Assembly (NCBI GenBank): GCA_030323305.1
Contig: CP106741.1
Location: forward strand, 5,393,501-5,457,500
Reading direction: 5' to 3'
From: Paenibacillus sp. CC-CFT747
GTDB lineage: Bacteria; Bacillota; Bacilli; Paenibacillales; NBRC-103111
Length of the DNA stretch: 64,000 nt
In this document: in pieces, positions 49,245-57,712 of the stretch
Numbering within the stretch: the stretch's first letter is position 1
Layout of the letters: every line of letters begins with the position of its first letter
Notes under the pieces: generated by a model
What the model was told of the DNA's origin: nothing
The model's database searches: none
Seen by the model: only the letters and a program-made list of their open reading frames with translations
Translations under genes and position numbers: made by a program

Positions 49245-49277
49245 AAAAGGACCTCTCCCTATGGAGAAGTCCTTTTA
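49245..49277 (-). terminator. Terminator of trxA
   Basis: On the minus strand AAAAGGAC and GTCCTTTT enclose CTCC/GGAG, with T4 behind. It lies about 35 bases beyond the thioredoxin stop. Confidence 0.75.
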
Positions 49278-49309
49278 GCCTCGCCCCGTAAATCGGTCAG
49301 GCCGTCAGC

Positions 49310-49624
49310 TTACAGATGTTTGTTGATTTCCGTTTCCAGCTCCTGAAGCGGGCGTACGCCGACGTAGGTTCCGACATTCACTCCGTCCTTAAACAGCTTC
49401 AAGGTCGGAATCCCCTGAACGCCGTATTCCGAAGCCTTCTCCGGGTTGTCGTCCACGTTGACCTTGGCAATGGTCACCTTGCCTCCGACTTTGCCGTCCA
49501 GCTCTTCGAGGATTGGCGCAATCATTTTGCATGGACCGCACCAAGGCGCCCAGAAGTCGACCAGAACGACCCCTTCTTTAACGGTTTCTTGAAATTGTGC
49601 GTCGCTGATATTAACAATCGCCAT
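49310..49624 (-). CDS. trxA: Thioredoxin
   Basis: 104 intact codons from ATG 49624, behind GAAGGAGTGAT. It has the redox centre WAPWCGPCKMIAPIL, the cis-proline loop GIPTLKLFKDG and the end GVRPLQELETEINKHL. It reduces protein disulfides in the cytoplasm. Size and motifs are those of the main bacterial thioredoxin. Confidence 0.95.
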   Translation of the reverse strand: MAIVNISDAQFQETVKEGVVLVDFWAPWCGPCKMIAPILEELDGKVGGKVTIAKVNVDDNPEKASEYGVQGIPTLKLFKDGVNVGTYVGVRPLQELETEINKHL

Positions 49625-49646
49625 TTCTATCACTCCTTCGGATGGG

Positions 49647-50069
49647 TTAGGCCGACATGCAGCCGGCTGGATTAGTTAGTCGTGTCGGGGGAATGGTTCC
49701 GAACAACCGGTTAACGGGCCGGTTCCCCAGCTTTCCTGCACTTGGTGCAACAGCGGGTGATGCCGATTGCTCCTGCTGTTTCGCCAGCGCCTGGAACCAT
49801 TCCTTATCATGTGTCAGTAAGGCCAATTCCATCAGAGCGCGGCGGTCTTCCTCCGTCAAGGCGGAGGTTTCAGGCAGCTTCTTCAGCTTGCTTGAACGGG
49901 CCTCCACCCGCTCCCCTACGATGGACTCATGATCGGACTGGGTGACCCATACCTTCCATAATTGGCCTTCCGAGGCGGAATCAAGATAACCGATGAAAAA
50001 CTCATCCAGCGTGGATACTCCGCTTACCCAATCTCCTGCTTTCCAATCCCGGTTCTGTTCTTCCCTCAT
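49647..50069 (-). CDS. IDEAL domain protein
   Basis: 140 codons from the ATG at 50069 (a GTG at 50078 is in frame). The N-terminal part is SH3-like (WKAGDWVSGVSTLDEFFIGY, WKVWVTQSD). The IDEAL motif follows at about residues 75-100: LTEEDRRALMELALLTHDKE. This domain occurs in ComK-linked and small Bacillota proteins and is thought to mediate binding. The last 35 residues (KLGNRPVNRLFG onward) look unlike the family and may be out of frame through another lost base. It is placed directly upstream of trxA. Confidence 0.7.
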   Translation of the reverse strand: MREEQNRDWKAGDWVSGVSTLDEFFIGYLDSASEGQLWKVWVTQSDHESIVGERVEARSSKLKKLPETSALTEEDRRALMELALLTHDKEWFQALAKQQEQSASPAVAPSAGKLGNRPVNRLFGTIPPTRLTNPAGCMSA

Positions 50070-50191
50070 TCCCTTCACCCCTTGCTTTTTTTATGATCCT
50101 CGAACTGAAATCAAATTTATGACAGTTTAGGCGCCATAAGCCCTGCCGGCAGCTTAACTAGCGATAAGATTTCATGCCGGACGCCCCAGGA

Positions 50192-50622
50192 TCAGGTTCT
50201 CTCCTTCTGAAGGGTTCTTACCCTGTCGAGAACACCGTTAATCGTCTGTCTTTCGAAGAATTTCATCATCTGCTCCTCGGCTTCCCCGAAGATTCCTTCC
50301 ATGACTTCCGCCATGTTGCAGGCGATCATGCATTCCCCCCGGTGTCCCCCGAGCACCAGGACGGTTTGAAAGTCCCCATCGAGGTCGCACGGTAAATCTC
50401 GGCCAAAGTAACTTCCTCCGGATCGCAGGACAGAATAAATCCTCCCCCGATCCCTTCCTTGGCGGCAACATAACCCTGCTTTCTCAAGCAGCTCATCACT
50501 TTGCGGACACGCGACGGATGGGTGTTGACATTGTGAGCGATCCGATCGCTGCTGGCCATCCGGTCAGACTGGTAAGCCAGGAAAACGAGACTGTGTACCG
50601 CAATGGTAAATTCGCTGTTCAC
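50192..50622 (-). CDS. Rrf2 family transcriptional regulator, one apparent frameshift
   Basis: GTG start at 50622, seven bases after GGGAGGA. The winged helix shows FTIAVHSLVFLAYQSDRM, SSDRIAHNVNTHPSRVRKVM, and the wing KEGIGGGFILSCDPEEVTLA. The frame breaks in C6 at 50335-50340; one more base reads WCSGDTGGECMIACNMAEVM. This brings in three cysteines typical of Rrf2 regulators that bind Fe-S clusters or react with thiols. The end is VLDRVRTLQKERT at 50192. The repaired length is 143 aa. It is transcribed from its own perfect promoter, which overlaps a candidate operator. Confidence 0.85.
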
Positions 50623-50648
50623 CTGTCTTCCCTCCTCCCGTGCGCCTT

Positions 50649-50671
50649 ACTGTTATTATAATGAATACAGT
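50649..50671. promoter_or_regulatory. Candidate autoregulatory operator of the Rrf2 gene
   Basis: ACTGTTATT and AATACAGT form an inverted repeat with a single bulge around ATAATG. It lies over the -10 box of the promoter, the usual place for repression by Rrf2-type proteins. Confidence 0.5.
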
Positions 50672-50683
50672 TGGGAATGTCAA
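50655..50683 (-). promoter_or_regulatory. Consensus promoter of the Rrf2 gene
   Basis: On the minus strand a perfect TTGACA, 17 bases and a perfect TATAAT, ending about 30 bases before the GTG start. This is the best promoter in the window. Confidence 0.9.
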
Positions 50684-50710
50684 TCCTATCCTCCCCTCCC
50701 CCCATCTTCC

Positions 50711-50745
50711 AAAAAACGGAGCAGAGCCGGTTAAGCTCCGCTCTG
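50711..50745 (-). terminator. Terminator of the PAP2 gene
   Basis: On the minus strand CAGAGCGGAGC and GCTCTGCTCCG pair with one or two weak positions, followed by TTTTTT. The PAP2 stop codon lies in the loop. Confidence 0.7.
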
Positions 50746-51392
50746 GCCGATTCGTTTTTTTCTCCGCTCCTCCGCCTTCTCGAAGTAATAAATGGACAGA
50801 GCGAGCCACGCCCCGCTGGCCAAAAACCGGCCGCCACGTCGCTAGGGTAATGAACACCGAGATAGATGCGGCTTGTTCCGATCGCCAAAATCATAAAAGT
50901 GCACACGGTGATGAGGATGGCTTTTCCGAGGGTCGACGAGAAATGGCGCCACAGCAAGTAGGCGCTGATCCCATACAGAGCGAACGCCGCCATGGAGTGG
51001 CCGCTTGGGAAGCTGAAGCCCGGCTCCTCGATCATGCGGTGCAAAGTGGGCCTTTCCCGGTGGAAAATGCTCTTCAGGACGAAGTTGAGGATCCCCGATC
51101 CCACGACCACAACGCCAAACAGGACCAGCTCGCGCCGGTGCTTGAACACTTGGAACAGAAGAAAGAGAATGGCCAGGGATAGAAGGAGCACCATTTTGCC
51201 GTACCCGATAAAGGTAAAGCCCTTCATGACGCTGGTCATTCCTGGAGATTCCATCTTCCCCACGAGGGAAATAATCCGGTTATCGAACCAAGCGATTCGG
51301 TTATAGCCGAGTAGCAGAGCAAACAAAGCGAACCCAGCCGCTGACAGGAGACCAAGCACAAACGCACGGGTTAAGGAAAATGAGAGATTCAT
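50731..51392 (-). CDS. PAP2 family phosphatase, membrane-bound, one apparent frameshift
   Basis: ATG at 51392. Six hydrophobic segments and the three phosphatase signature blocks: KSIFHRERP, the histidine block SFPSGHSMAAFAL, and SRIYLGVHYPSDVAAG. These proteins remove phosphate from lipid phosphates such as undecaprenyl diphosphate or phosphatidylglycerophosphate. The frame breaks in A5 at 50822-50826; one more base reads AAGFLASGAWLALSIYYFEK and ends RRKKRIGQSGA at 50731, inside a terminator. The repaired length is 220 aa, the usual size. Substrate not predictable. Confidence 0.85.
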
Positions 51393-51547
51393 GTGACGGG
51401 TGTCCCTCCAAACAGGGGCTTTGTTTCGTTATGCATTGACCTAGCAATCTTTGAAAATAGTCTTCCTTCTCCCCTCAAGTATCCCTATCGGCCTGCCTCC
51501 CATCCGCATAGAGTAAGAGGAAAGCTATAGTAAACCTGTAGAGAGGG

Positions 51548-52664
51548 GTGTCCATTCTGCGTATCCTTATGATCGCTCCGGAAGCCATTCCGGTTCCCGG
51601 TGGCGGATCGGTTGAAATCTGCATGCTGTCCATTGCCCGCGAGCTTTCCCGTGATCATGACGTTACAATTCTCAGCCGCCGGAGCTCGGCTTACCCTGCT
51701 GTCAGCCGGTATGGGAAAGTAACCGTCGAACGTATTCCGTCCGGAGACCGCAAAACGTACCTTAGGTCTATTCTTGCCTACCTGAAGGATAATTTGAAGA
51801 AAAAAAATTCGACCTCATCCAGGTGGACAACCGTCCTTCCTATATGGCGCAGGTGAAAAAGCGGTTTCCGGGCACACCCGTGACCCTCTTCCTGCACTCT
51901 CTGACCTTCGTGCCCCAAACGAAAGCTGTTGCCGCCTGCCTGGCCAAAGCGGATCTGATCATCGCCAACAGCGATTCCCTTAAGGAGCGGCTGAGCCACC
52001 GCTTTCCGGCAAGCCGGTCAGCGATCCGCACCGTCCACCTGGGAGTCGATCTTGATCGGTTTCATCCTCCGGACAGAAATAGAAAAAACAGCTTAAAGCC
52101 CGATTGGGGCTAAAAGATGCGTATACCATCCTCTTCGCTGGACGGGTTATCCCCCGGAAAGGGGTTCCGGTGCTCCTGAAGGCAGCCGCCCTCCTGAGGG
52201 AAAAGGTACCGGATGTGCAGCTTCTCATTGTCGGAAGCGGCTCTTCCCCCTACATGAAGAGCTTGAAGGCGGAGGCTTCCCGCTTGAAGCTGCCGGTCGT
52301 GTTCGCCGGTAGGATATCGCACCGGTCCATACACCGAGCTTACGGTGCGGCCGACTGCTTCGTCTGCCCTTCCCAGCAGCATGAAGCCTTTGGCCTCGTG
52401 AATGTGGAGGCGATGGCCACGGGCATTCCCGTCATTGCCTCGGACATCGGCGGGATCGGGGAGATCGTCAAGCATAAGCACAATGGATACCTGGTCCGCA
52501 AGTATACGCGCCCCGAGGAATTTGCGCGCTATCTGATCCGGTTGGCCCGCAGCCGCAGCCTTCAAGCCGAGCTTTCCCACAACGCCCGCAAAACCGCTGT
52601 CCGCCATTTCGGCTGGAAGCAGACAGCCAAGGCCCTTTCTGCACTTTACGGCCGCTTCCGGTGA
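51548..52664 (+). CDS. GT4 glycosyltransferase, CotSA-like, two apparent frameshifts
   Basis: The N-terminus ILMIAPEAIPVPGGGSVEIC closely follows the CotSA/YtcC group of spore coat and envelope glycosyltransferases. The C-terminal half has the GT4 donor-site block FAGRVIPRKGVPVLLKAAAL and the Glu motif HEAFGLVNVEAMATGIPVIA. Frames break in the A8 run at 51800-51807 (repaired LKKKKFDLIQVDNRPSYMAQ) and the A6 run at 52083-52088 (repaired KKQLKARLGLKDAYTILFAG). The repaired length is 372 aa. The start is GTG 51548, just behind GAGAGGG; the spacing is tight, and a later CTG would also fit. The gene probably glycosylates a coat or envelope component. Confidence 0.82.
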
Positions 52665-52675
52665 TTCCTCATGGT

Positions 52676-53008
52676 TTATTTTGCACAAGTGACGCCATTG
52701 ATATAATAGGCATCGGGTTCATAGACCTTAAACGCGATTTCCATCTCGGGAACTCCCGTTTCCCGCAGATGACGCGCAACCGCGACAGCGAAAGCATCGC
52801 GCACGGCGGTCCCGCGCTCGAACCAGGCCACTTCCACGAACGGATAAACGGGCACCTGGCCGCCGTTCCCGATGGAGGTTATGGAAAGAACATCCAAAGT
52901 AAATTCGCCGGGTCCGCATCCGCAAATGCCCGCCAGCTCTTCCACGAGAGAAGAGCTGACCGGCATCAGCCTGTCCGGATGAACACCCCGAAAGGTCAAT
53001 TGCGGCAT
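52676..53008 (-). CDS. DUF1904 family protein
   Basis: 110 codons from ATG 53008, behind AAAGGAG. The sequence MPQLTFRGVHPDRLMPVSSS and VEVAWFERGTAVRDAFAVAV matches a small tautomerase-like family of unknown function found in Bacillota. It is intact and lies alone between the glycosyltransferase and dipeptidase genes. Confidence 0.7.
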   Translation of the reverse strand: MPQLTFRGVHPDRLMPVSSSLVEELAGICGCGPGEFTLDVLSITSIGNGGQVPVYPFVEVAWFERGTAVRDAFAVAVARHLRETGVPEMEIAFKVYEPDAYYINGVTCAK

Positions 53009-53057
53009 CAGCAAACTCCTTTCCGGAATATGGTATATTTCCTTAGAGCCGGAAGGG

Positions 53058-54413
53058 CTATATCCGCTTGAGATACTCGACAATGGTCAGAAGCCCTTTG
53101 TCGAAGTTGTGCAGGTTGAAATGCTCGTTCGGAGCATGAAGATTCTCGTTAGGAAGGCCGAAGCCCATCAGGACGACCGGAACGTTAAGGATTCGGGAAA
53201 AAGCTTCCACGATCGGGATGGAGCCTCCGTCTTTGGTAAAGACAGCCCGCTTGCCATAAACCTGTTCGTAGGCATCCGCCGCTTTCTGAAGAAGGGGATC
53301 CGACGGGTCGATCGAGAACGGATTCCCTTTTTCCCGTTTATCCACCGAAACTCGCGCACCTGTTGGGGCATGAGAAAGAAGATGGCGCTCGATTTTATCG
53401 AGGATGTCCTCCGGATTCTGCTTGCCCACCAGCCGACAGGTGATTTTGGCATGGGCTTCGCAAGGAAGCACCGTCTTCGTACCTTCCCCTTGAAAGCCTC
53501 CGTAGATGCCGTTCAGCTCCAGCGTGGGACGGGCTCCGATGCGCTCGACGAAAGTATAGCCTTCTTCTCCGTACAAGGCATCCAGGCCGAGCTCCGCTTT
53601 CAGCTTGTCTTCGTTGAAGTTCAGCTTGTCGAACTCCTCTTTCATAACCGGAGAAAGCTCGGGTACGTCGTCATAAAATCCGCCGACCGCCACACGCCCC
53701 TTCTCGTCGTGCAGGGAGGCCATCAGCTCCACCAGGGCGTGCAGGGCATTGGGGACACCGCCTCCGAATGAGCCGGAATGAAGGTCCGTGTTAGCCGTTC
53801 GGATTGCGACATCAAGCGAGCACAGCCCGCGAAGCCCCGTGCAAATGGCGGGCACACCGTCTTCTACGAGGGAAGTGTCCGAGATGAGAACGGCATCGGC
53901 GGCGAGCTTCTTTTTGTTCGCTTCCAAGAAAGATGGAAGGTTGGGGCTGGTAATTTCCTCTTCCCCTTCAACGCAGAATTTAATATTGACCGGCAGGTCT
54001 TTCTCTTCCTTCAAGAGAGCTTCCACCGCTTTGATATGGAGGAATAACTGCCCCTTATCGTCCGTCGCCCCGCGGGCGAACAGCTTTCCATCGCGGATAT
54101 CCGGCTCGAAGGGAGGGGTTTTCCACAAGGGAAGCGGATCGACCGGCTGCACGTCGTAGTGTCCGTATACCAAGACGGTAGGGCGTCCTTCAGCGTGCAA
54201 ATAATCGGCGTACACGACGGGGTACCCGTTCGTTTGGTGAATGCCGGCATTCTCGAGACCGGCTTTCTTGAGCGCCTCTACGAGCCATTCCGCCGCTTTC
54301 AGCACGTCCTCTTTGTGCTCGGACAGCGCAGAGATGCTGGGAATGGAAAGCCAGCTTTTGAGTTCCTCGAGATGCTCTTCACGATGCTTGGCAAAATAAG
54401 CTGCATAATCCAT
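53058..54413 (-). CDS. M20 family dipeptidase
   Basis: 451 intact codons. Metal ligands are visible in VLVYGHYDVQPVDPLPLW (His, Asp), FARGATDDKGQLFLH, and CVEGEEEITSPNL (catalytic Glu pair), with the final His in APNEHFNLHNFDKG. The dimerisation domain lies between residues 200 and 310. The group with this layout comprises cytosolic dipeptidases related to CNDP and DapE-like enzymes. It lies 18 bases behind the bshB2 gene, so both may share a transcript. Confidence 0.9.
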   Translation of the reverse strand: MDYAAYFAKHREEHLEELKSWLSIPSISALSEHKEDVLKAAEWLVEALKKAGLENAGIHQTNGYPVVYADYLHAEGRPTVLVYGHYDVQPVDPLPLWKTPPFEPDIRDGKLFARGATDDKGQLFLHIKAVEALLKEEKDLPVNIKFCVEGEEEITSPNLPSFLEANKKKLAADAVLISDTSLVEDGVPAICTGLRGLCSLDVAIRTANTDLHSGSFGGGVPNALHALVELMASLHDEKGRVAVGGFYDDVPELSPVMKEEFDKLNFNEDKLKAELGLDALYGEEGYTFVERIGARPTLELNGIYGGFQGEGTKTVLPCEAHAKITCRLVGKQNPEDILDKIERHLLSHAPTGARVSVDKREKGNPFSIDPSDPLLQKAADAYEQVYGKRAVFTKDGGSIPIVEAFSRILNVPVVLMGFGLPNENLHAPNEHFNLHNFDKGLLTIVEYLKRI

Positions 54414-54431
54414 AGGGATCCTCCTAATTGG

Positions 54432-55100
54432 TTATTCGTGTTCGTCCTCGAATCGGTACGTCCAGAAGCGCTCGGTCCCATACCGTCCGATCAGCTCTTC
54501 TTCGCTTAATTCCTTGCTTCCAAGAAGCTCCGCCGCCTGAAACTGGGAGCGGTGAGCTTGAATGGAGGCCATTTTCTGCGGAAGGTAGGCCGTTACATCC
54601 CGGACAATATCCGGCGGCCCGAGCACCTGCCGGCAGTTGGAGGAGAAGGCCATGGCGTGCACCGTCGGCCTCTTTCCTGCAGGCATGCGGGCGATCGCCC
54701 CTATGACGGCGGCTCCCGTTGCGTCATGGTCGGGATGGACGCTGAAGCCCGGGTAGAAGGTAATAACCAGCTCAGGGCGCAGCTCCTCCACCAACGCCGT
54801 AACAGCCGCTTGAACCACGGCCGGATCTTCGAATTCTACCATTTTATCGTGAAAGCCGAGCATCCGCAAATCCTGGATCCCGATGGCGCGGCAGGATTCC
54901 TCCAGCTCGATCCGCCGGATCTGAGGAAGCGTCACCCGGTTGGCGAAGGGAGGGATGCCCATGTTCCGTCCCATTTCCCCGAGCGTCAGGCAGGCATAGG
55001 TGACTTGGGTCCCCTCTTTTATAGCCATGGCAAGCGTTCCGGAAACCCCGAAGGCCTCGTCATCGGGATGAGGCAGAACGAGCAGAATACGTTTATCCAT
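54432..55100 (-). CDS. bshB2: Bacillithiol biosynthesis deacetylase BshB2
   Basis: 222 codons from ATG 55100. The LmbE-type zinc site is complete: LVLPHPDDEAFGVSG and later SVHPDHDATGAAVIG, with Asp in LRMLGFHDKMVEF. The family removes acetyl from GlcNAc-malate in bacillithiol synthesis; the B2 paralogue (YojG) is paired with YojF, as here. The gene follows yojF by about 20 bases. Together with ytxJ at 62.2 kb this indicates that the cell makes bacillithiol. Confidence 0.88.
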   Translation of the reverse strand: MDKRILLVLPHPDDEAFGVSGTLAMAIKEGTQVTYACLTLGEMGRNMGIPPFANRVTLPQIRRIELEESCRAIGIQDLRMLGFHDKMVEFEDPAVVQAAVTALVEELRPELVITFYPGFSVHPDHDATGAAVIGAIARMPAGKRPTVHAMAFSSNCRQVLGPPDIVRDVTAYLPQKMASIQAHRSQFQAAELLGSKELSEEELIGRYGTERFWTYRFEDEHE

Positions 55101-55120
55101 ATGGTTCTCTCTTTTCTGTT

Positions 55121-55465
55121 TTAGAATGGGTTGGGGCTCAGCTGAAGGGAGACAACCAGCTTCCCTGCGGCATCGTGCCCCGCGAGAATCAAATCGCCGC
55201 GGCGTGCTTCGTCCCAGTGGGTAAGGCCCTCGGAATAAACCCATCCCTGGGCGGTCTTAAGCCCGATCCGGTAAGGAGTTTTTCCGGAAATGGAACCGCG
55301 CGAATACCGGATCACGGCATTGGTCAGAAACGTCGCGGCCGGATGCCGGCTTTGATCGAGATGAGCGGCATAGGCTCCAGTCGTCATCTCCAAATGAATA
55401 TATAAATCGCGTTCCCGGTGTTCATCGAGATAACGCTGCACTTCCTTCGGGTCAATCGGCTGCAT
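55121..55465 (-). CDS. yojF: YojF family protein
   Basis: 114 codons, with LYIHLEMTTGAYAAHLDQSR and NAVIRYSRGSISGKTPYRIG typical of YojF/DUF1806. In Bacillus the gene precedes bshB2 (yojG) and the same order is kept here. Its exact role in bacillithiol metabolism is not known. The frame is intact. Confidence 0.85.
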   Translation of the reverse strand: MQPIDPKEVQRYLDEHRERDLYIHLEMTTGAYAAHLDQSRHPAATFLTNAVIRYSRGSISGKTPYRIGLKTAQGWVYSEGLTHWDEARRGDLILAGHDAAGKLVVSLQLSPNPF

Positions 55466-55527
55466 ATAGAATCCCCTTTAACTGTGAATTTCTTTCGGGT
55501 GCGCGGTCTAAGAAACGGCAGGATGCT

Positions 55528-56094
55528 TCAGCTCTCCGACTCTTCCTTACGGCGGGCCCGAAATCTCCGAACCTTCATCAGGTTGCCGCAGCACTTGTCA
55601 TCGCAGTACCGCTTCGTCCGGCTGCGGGTAAAATCCGTGAACACCCACAGGCAGTCGGGGTTGGTGCAGATGCGGGTGCGGGATTCCTCCCCGTTCCGGA
55701 TCGTCTCGGCAAACGAAGCCGCGATGTCGGCCTTGATGTGCTTCCAGCCGGACTGGACGGGGACGGAAACCACCTGCCAGCCGCCCTCCTCGTTCTCCTC
55801 CAGCTTGCGGGTATAGGCGGCCCTTTCCAGCACTTGATTGAGCTCCTCCATAATCCCTTCTTCCGGCTTCTCTCCATTGGCCATCCGAAGGGCCTGTCTT
55901 CTTAGAAGCTCCCTAAGCGATTTCAGGTCCGCAAGCTCCTCGGGAAGGGGATAGGCCAGCTGGCCGTACCCTTGATCCCGGGCAAAGGCAAGAACATAAT
56001 CCGGCTGGTCGAGCCGATCCGCCGACTTTCCCGAGCCCCTCCAATCATGCCAGTCGCTGTTCAAAAAATCAATCCACAGTCTCTCCATGCTCAT
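55528..56094 (-). CDS. CGNR zinc-finger/ABATE regulator-like protein
   Basis: About 188 codons from ATG 56094 after an AAGGAGG site inside the inverted repeat at 56127; a second ATG is at 56088. The N-terminal ABATE domain (LWIDFLNSDWHDW, LRELLRRQALRMANGE) is followed by a C-terminal treble-clef finger: CTNPDCLWVFTDFTRSRTKR, then YCDDKCCGNLMKVRRFRARR. The classical CGNR box reads CGNL here, with the basic tail kept. The group is thought to bind DNA as stress-response regulators. It is divergent from the DinB gene and shares a palindrome with it, so self-regulation and control of dinB are likely. Confidence 0.8.
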   Translation of the reverse strand: MSMERLWIDFLNSDWHDWRGSGKSADRLDQPDYVLAFARDQGYGQLAYPLPEELADLKSLRELLRRQALRMANGEKPEEGIMEELNQVLERAAYTRKLEENEEGGWQVVSVPVQSGWKHIKADIAASFAETIRNGEESRTRICTNPDCLWVFTDFTRSRTKRYCDDKCCGNLMKVRRFRARRKEESES

Positions 56095-56126
56095 CCCCCG
56101 CTGTCCCCATTCCGCTCTCCCGAAAA

Positions 56127-56157
56127 GTAACCTCCTTATTTCTAATAAGATGGTTAC
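56127..56157. promoter_or_regulatory. 31-bp inverted repeat, candidate operator
   Basis: GTAACCTCCTTATT, three bases, AATAAGATGGTTAC: 14-base arms with two mismatches. The element lies over the ribosome binding site of the CGNR gene. A copy of its right arm occurs before dinB at 56277. Confidence 0.55.
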
Positions 56158-56276
56158 AAACGTTCTCTTTACTTTAATAATAGCATATCGGCCGGTCCTT
56201 CCTCTAATCAACCTGGCCCCCTCCCCCTGCTCCTCCAGAAAGGAAAAATTTTGTGGACGTAACGTTCTTTATCGTT

Positions 56277-56290
56277 TAAGATGGTTACAA
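56277..56290 (+). promoter_or_regulatory. Half-site copy of the operator before the DinB gene
   Basis: TAAGATGGTTACAA is identical to 56146-56159 over 14 bases, and lies 19 bases before the DinB start. The shared sequence suggests one regulator for both genes. Confidence 0.45.
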
Positions 56291-56308
56291 CCAAACCAAG
56301 GAGGCGGA

Positions 56309-56812
56309 ATGATGAACGAACCGAGTAAGTTTGCCCGTGTCATTCTGGAGCAGTTTACTTCAACATGGGATAAGGATGAATGGGTCGTCCCGCTAAGAAG
56401 AGCTCTAGAAGGAGTAAGCGCCAAGGAAGCGGCTTGGGTTCCTCCCGGCAGCGGCAACACCATCTGGCAGACCGTGAATCACATGAGCTTCTACAATGAG
56501 CGGATTTTGGGCCGGTTGACCGGAGGTGCCCTTCCGGAAACCGGCACCAACACCCAGACGTTTGGTGAGCCGGGGAACCCGGAGGATGAAGCCGGCTGGA
56601 AGGAAACGACGGCCAGAGCCTTCGAGCTCGCCGGCAAGATCCGGGAGGCCCTCACCACCGTCACGGAGGAGCAGCTGGAAACCATTATCGGAGAGGGTTA
56701 CACCTTGCGGGATTCCCTGACCTACTGGGTTACGCATGATTCCTTCCATGGCGGTCAAATCGTGCTCCTCCGCAAGCTCCAGAATCATTGGCCGGAAACC
56801 ATCTGGCCTTAA
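56309..56812 (+). CDS. DinB family protein
   Basis: 167 codons from ATG 56309, behind AAGGAGG (a second ATG follows at once). The four-helix bundle has metal-binding histidines in WQTVNHMSFYNERILGRLTG and THDSFHGGQIVLLRKLQ. DinB/YfiT-type proteins are metal-dependent transferases or hydrolases, often using bacillithiol in Bacillota (the S-transferase BstA type). With bshB2 and yojF 1.2 kb away, a bacillithiol S-transferase role is a reasonable guess. Confidence 0.8.
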   Translation: MMNEPSKFARVILEQFTSTWDKDEWVVPLRRALEGVSAKEAAWVPPGSGNTIWQTVNHMSFYNERILGRLTGGALPETGTNTQTFGEPGNPEDEAGWKETTARAFELAGKIREALTTVTEEQLETIIGEGYTLRDSLTYWVTHDSFHGGQIVLLRKLQNHWPETIWP

Positions 56813-56844
56813 CCGTAGACGGGCGGCAGACATAAGAGAACGCC

Positions 56845-56874
56845 AAAAATCCCCGCCTGGCCCAGGCGGGGATT
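56845..56874. terminator. Bidirectional terminator for tRNA-Gln and DinB gene
   Basis: AATCCCCGCC and GGCGGGGATT pair around a short loop; a T5 run follows on the minus strand, directly downstream of tRNA-Gln. Confidence 0.85.
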
Positions 56875-56886
56875 GGTCTGTTCGGA

Positions 56887-56961
56887 TGGCTGGGGATCAA
56901 GGATTCGAACCTTGGCATGACGGAGTCAAAGTCCGTTGCCTTACCGCTTGGCTAATCCCCA
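56887..56961 (-). tRNA. tRNA-Gln (anticodon TTG)
   Basis: On the minus strand TGGGGAT...ATCCCCA forms the acceptor stem. ACGGA-CTTTGAC-TCCGT is the anticodon arm, with TTG in the loop, and GGTTCGAATCC gives the T loop. A G discriminator is followed by an encoded CCA (75 bases including CCA). Confidence 0.96.
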
Positions 56962-57091
56962 ATAAGATTCGTAAAGAGTTGGTGGTGAATCACGGCCATA
57001 GCCCCAACGCTCTGCTTCTAGTATGTCCCCTCAGGGAGGAGCTTCATTCCTCCATTAGCAAAAATTTTGCAGACCGGATCCCGCTGCCCAT

Positions 57092-57694
57092 TCACGGGGC
57101 ATCGGTTCCTTCCCGGAACACCTCGTTATAACAACGGCGGCACACCGGCTTGTAGTCCTCGTTGCCCCCGATTTGGATCTGCTGCCCTACCTGCACCGGC
57201 CGGTCGTCCACATACCGGATGACCATGGTGGCCTTGCGGTCGCAAAACCAGCAGATCGTTTTGATTTCCTCGATCTTGTCGGCTTGAACGAGGAGATTGT
57301 AGCTCCCTTCAAATAGCTCATTGCGGAAATCGTTCTTCAATCCGAAGGCCATCACCGGAATGTTCAATTCGTCCACAACCCGGGTCAGCTCCAGCACATG
57401 ATGCTTCTTAAGAAACTGGGCTTCGTCCACCAGCACGCAGTAAATCCGTTTGGGCTCCGCTGCGGCGATCCTCGCTTTCACGCTTTCGAACAGATCCGTC
57501 TGATCGTCCACCGGATAGGCCGCCCTCTCGAACCCAACGCGGGACCCCACCAGCTCGGCCCCTCCCCTTGCGCTGATCGACGGGGAATAGATCAGCACCG
57601 GCTTGCCCTGCTCCTCGTAATTGTGGGCCACCTTAATAATTTCAAAAGATTTGCCGCTGTTCATCGTTCCGTATTTAAAATAAAGCTGTGCCAC
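57092..57694 (-). CDS. tdk: Thymidine kinase
   Basis: 200 codons; GTG start at 57694 behind GGAGGAGAATTCAG. P-loop FKYGTMNSGKSFEIIK at the start, the DEAQFLKKHHVLEL Mg site in the middle, and two zinc-binding cysteine pairs (ICWFCDRKA and PVCRRCYNEV) in the lasso domain. It phosphorylates thymidine for salvage. The P-loop variant GTMNSGKS is that of the type II family. Confidence 0.92.
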   Translation of the reverse strand: MAQLYFKYGTMNSGKSFEIIKVAHNYEEQGKPVLIYSPSISARGGAELVGSRVGFERAAYPVDDQTDLFESVKARIAAAEPKRIYCVLVDEAQFLKKHHVLELTRVVDELNIPVMAFGLKNDFRNELFEGSYNLLVQADKIEEIKTICWFCDRKATMVIRYVDDRPVQVGQQIQIGGNEDYKPVCRRCYNEVFREGTDAP

Positions 57695-57712
57695 CTGAAT
57701 TCTCCTCCAATG

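Noticed and set aside
56736..57131. A 131-residue frame across tRNA-Gln
   Set aside because: It overlaps the tRNA and its terminator; no coding signal.
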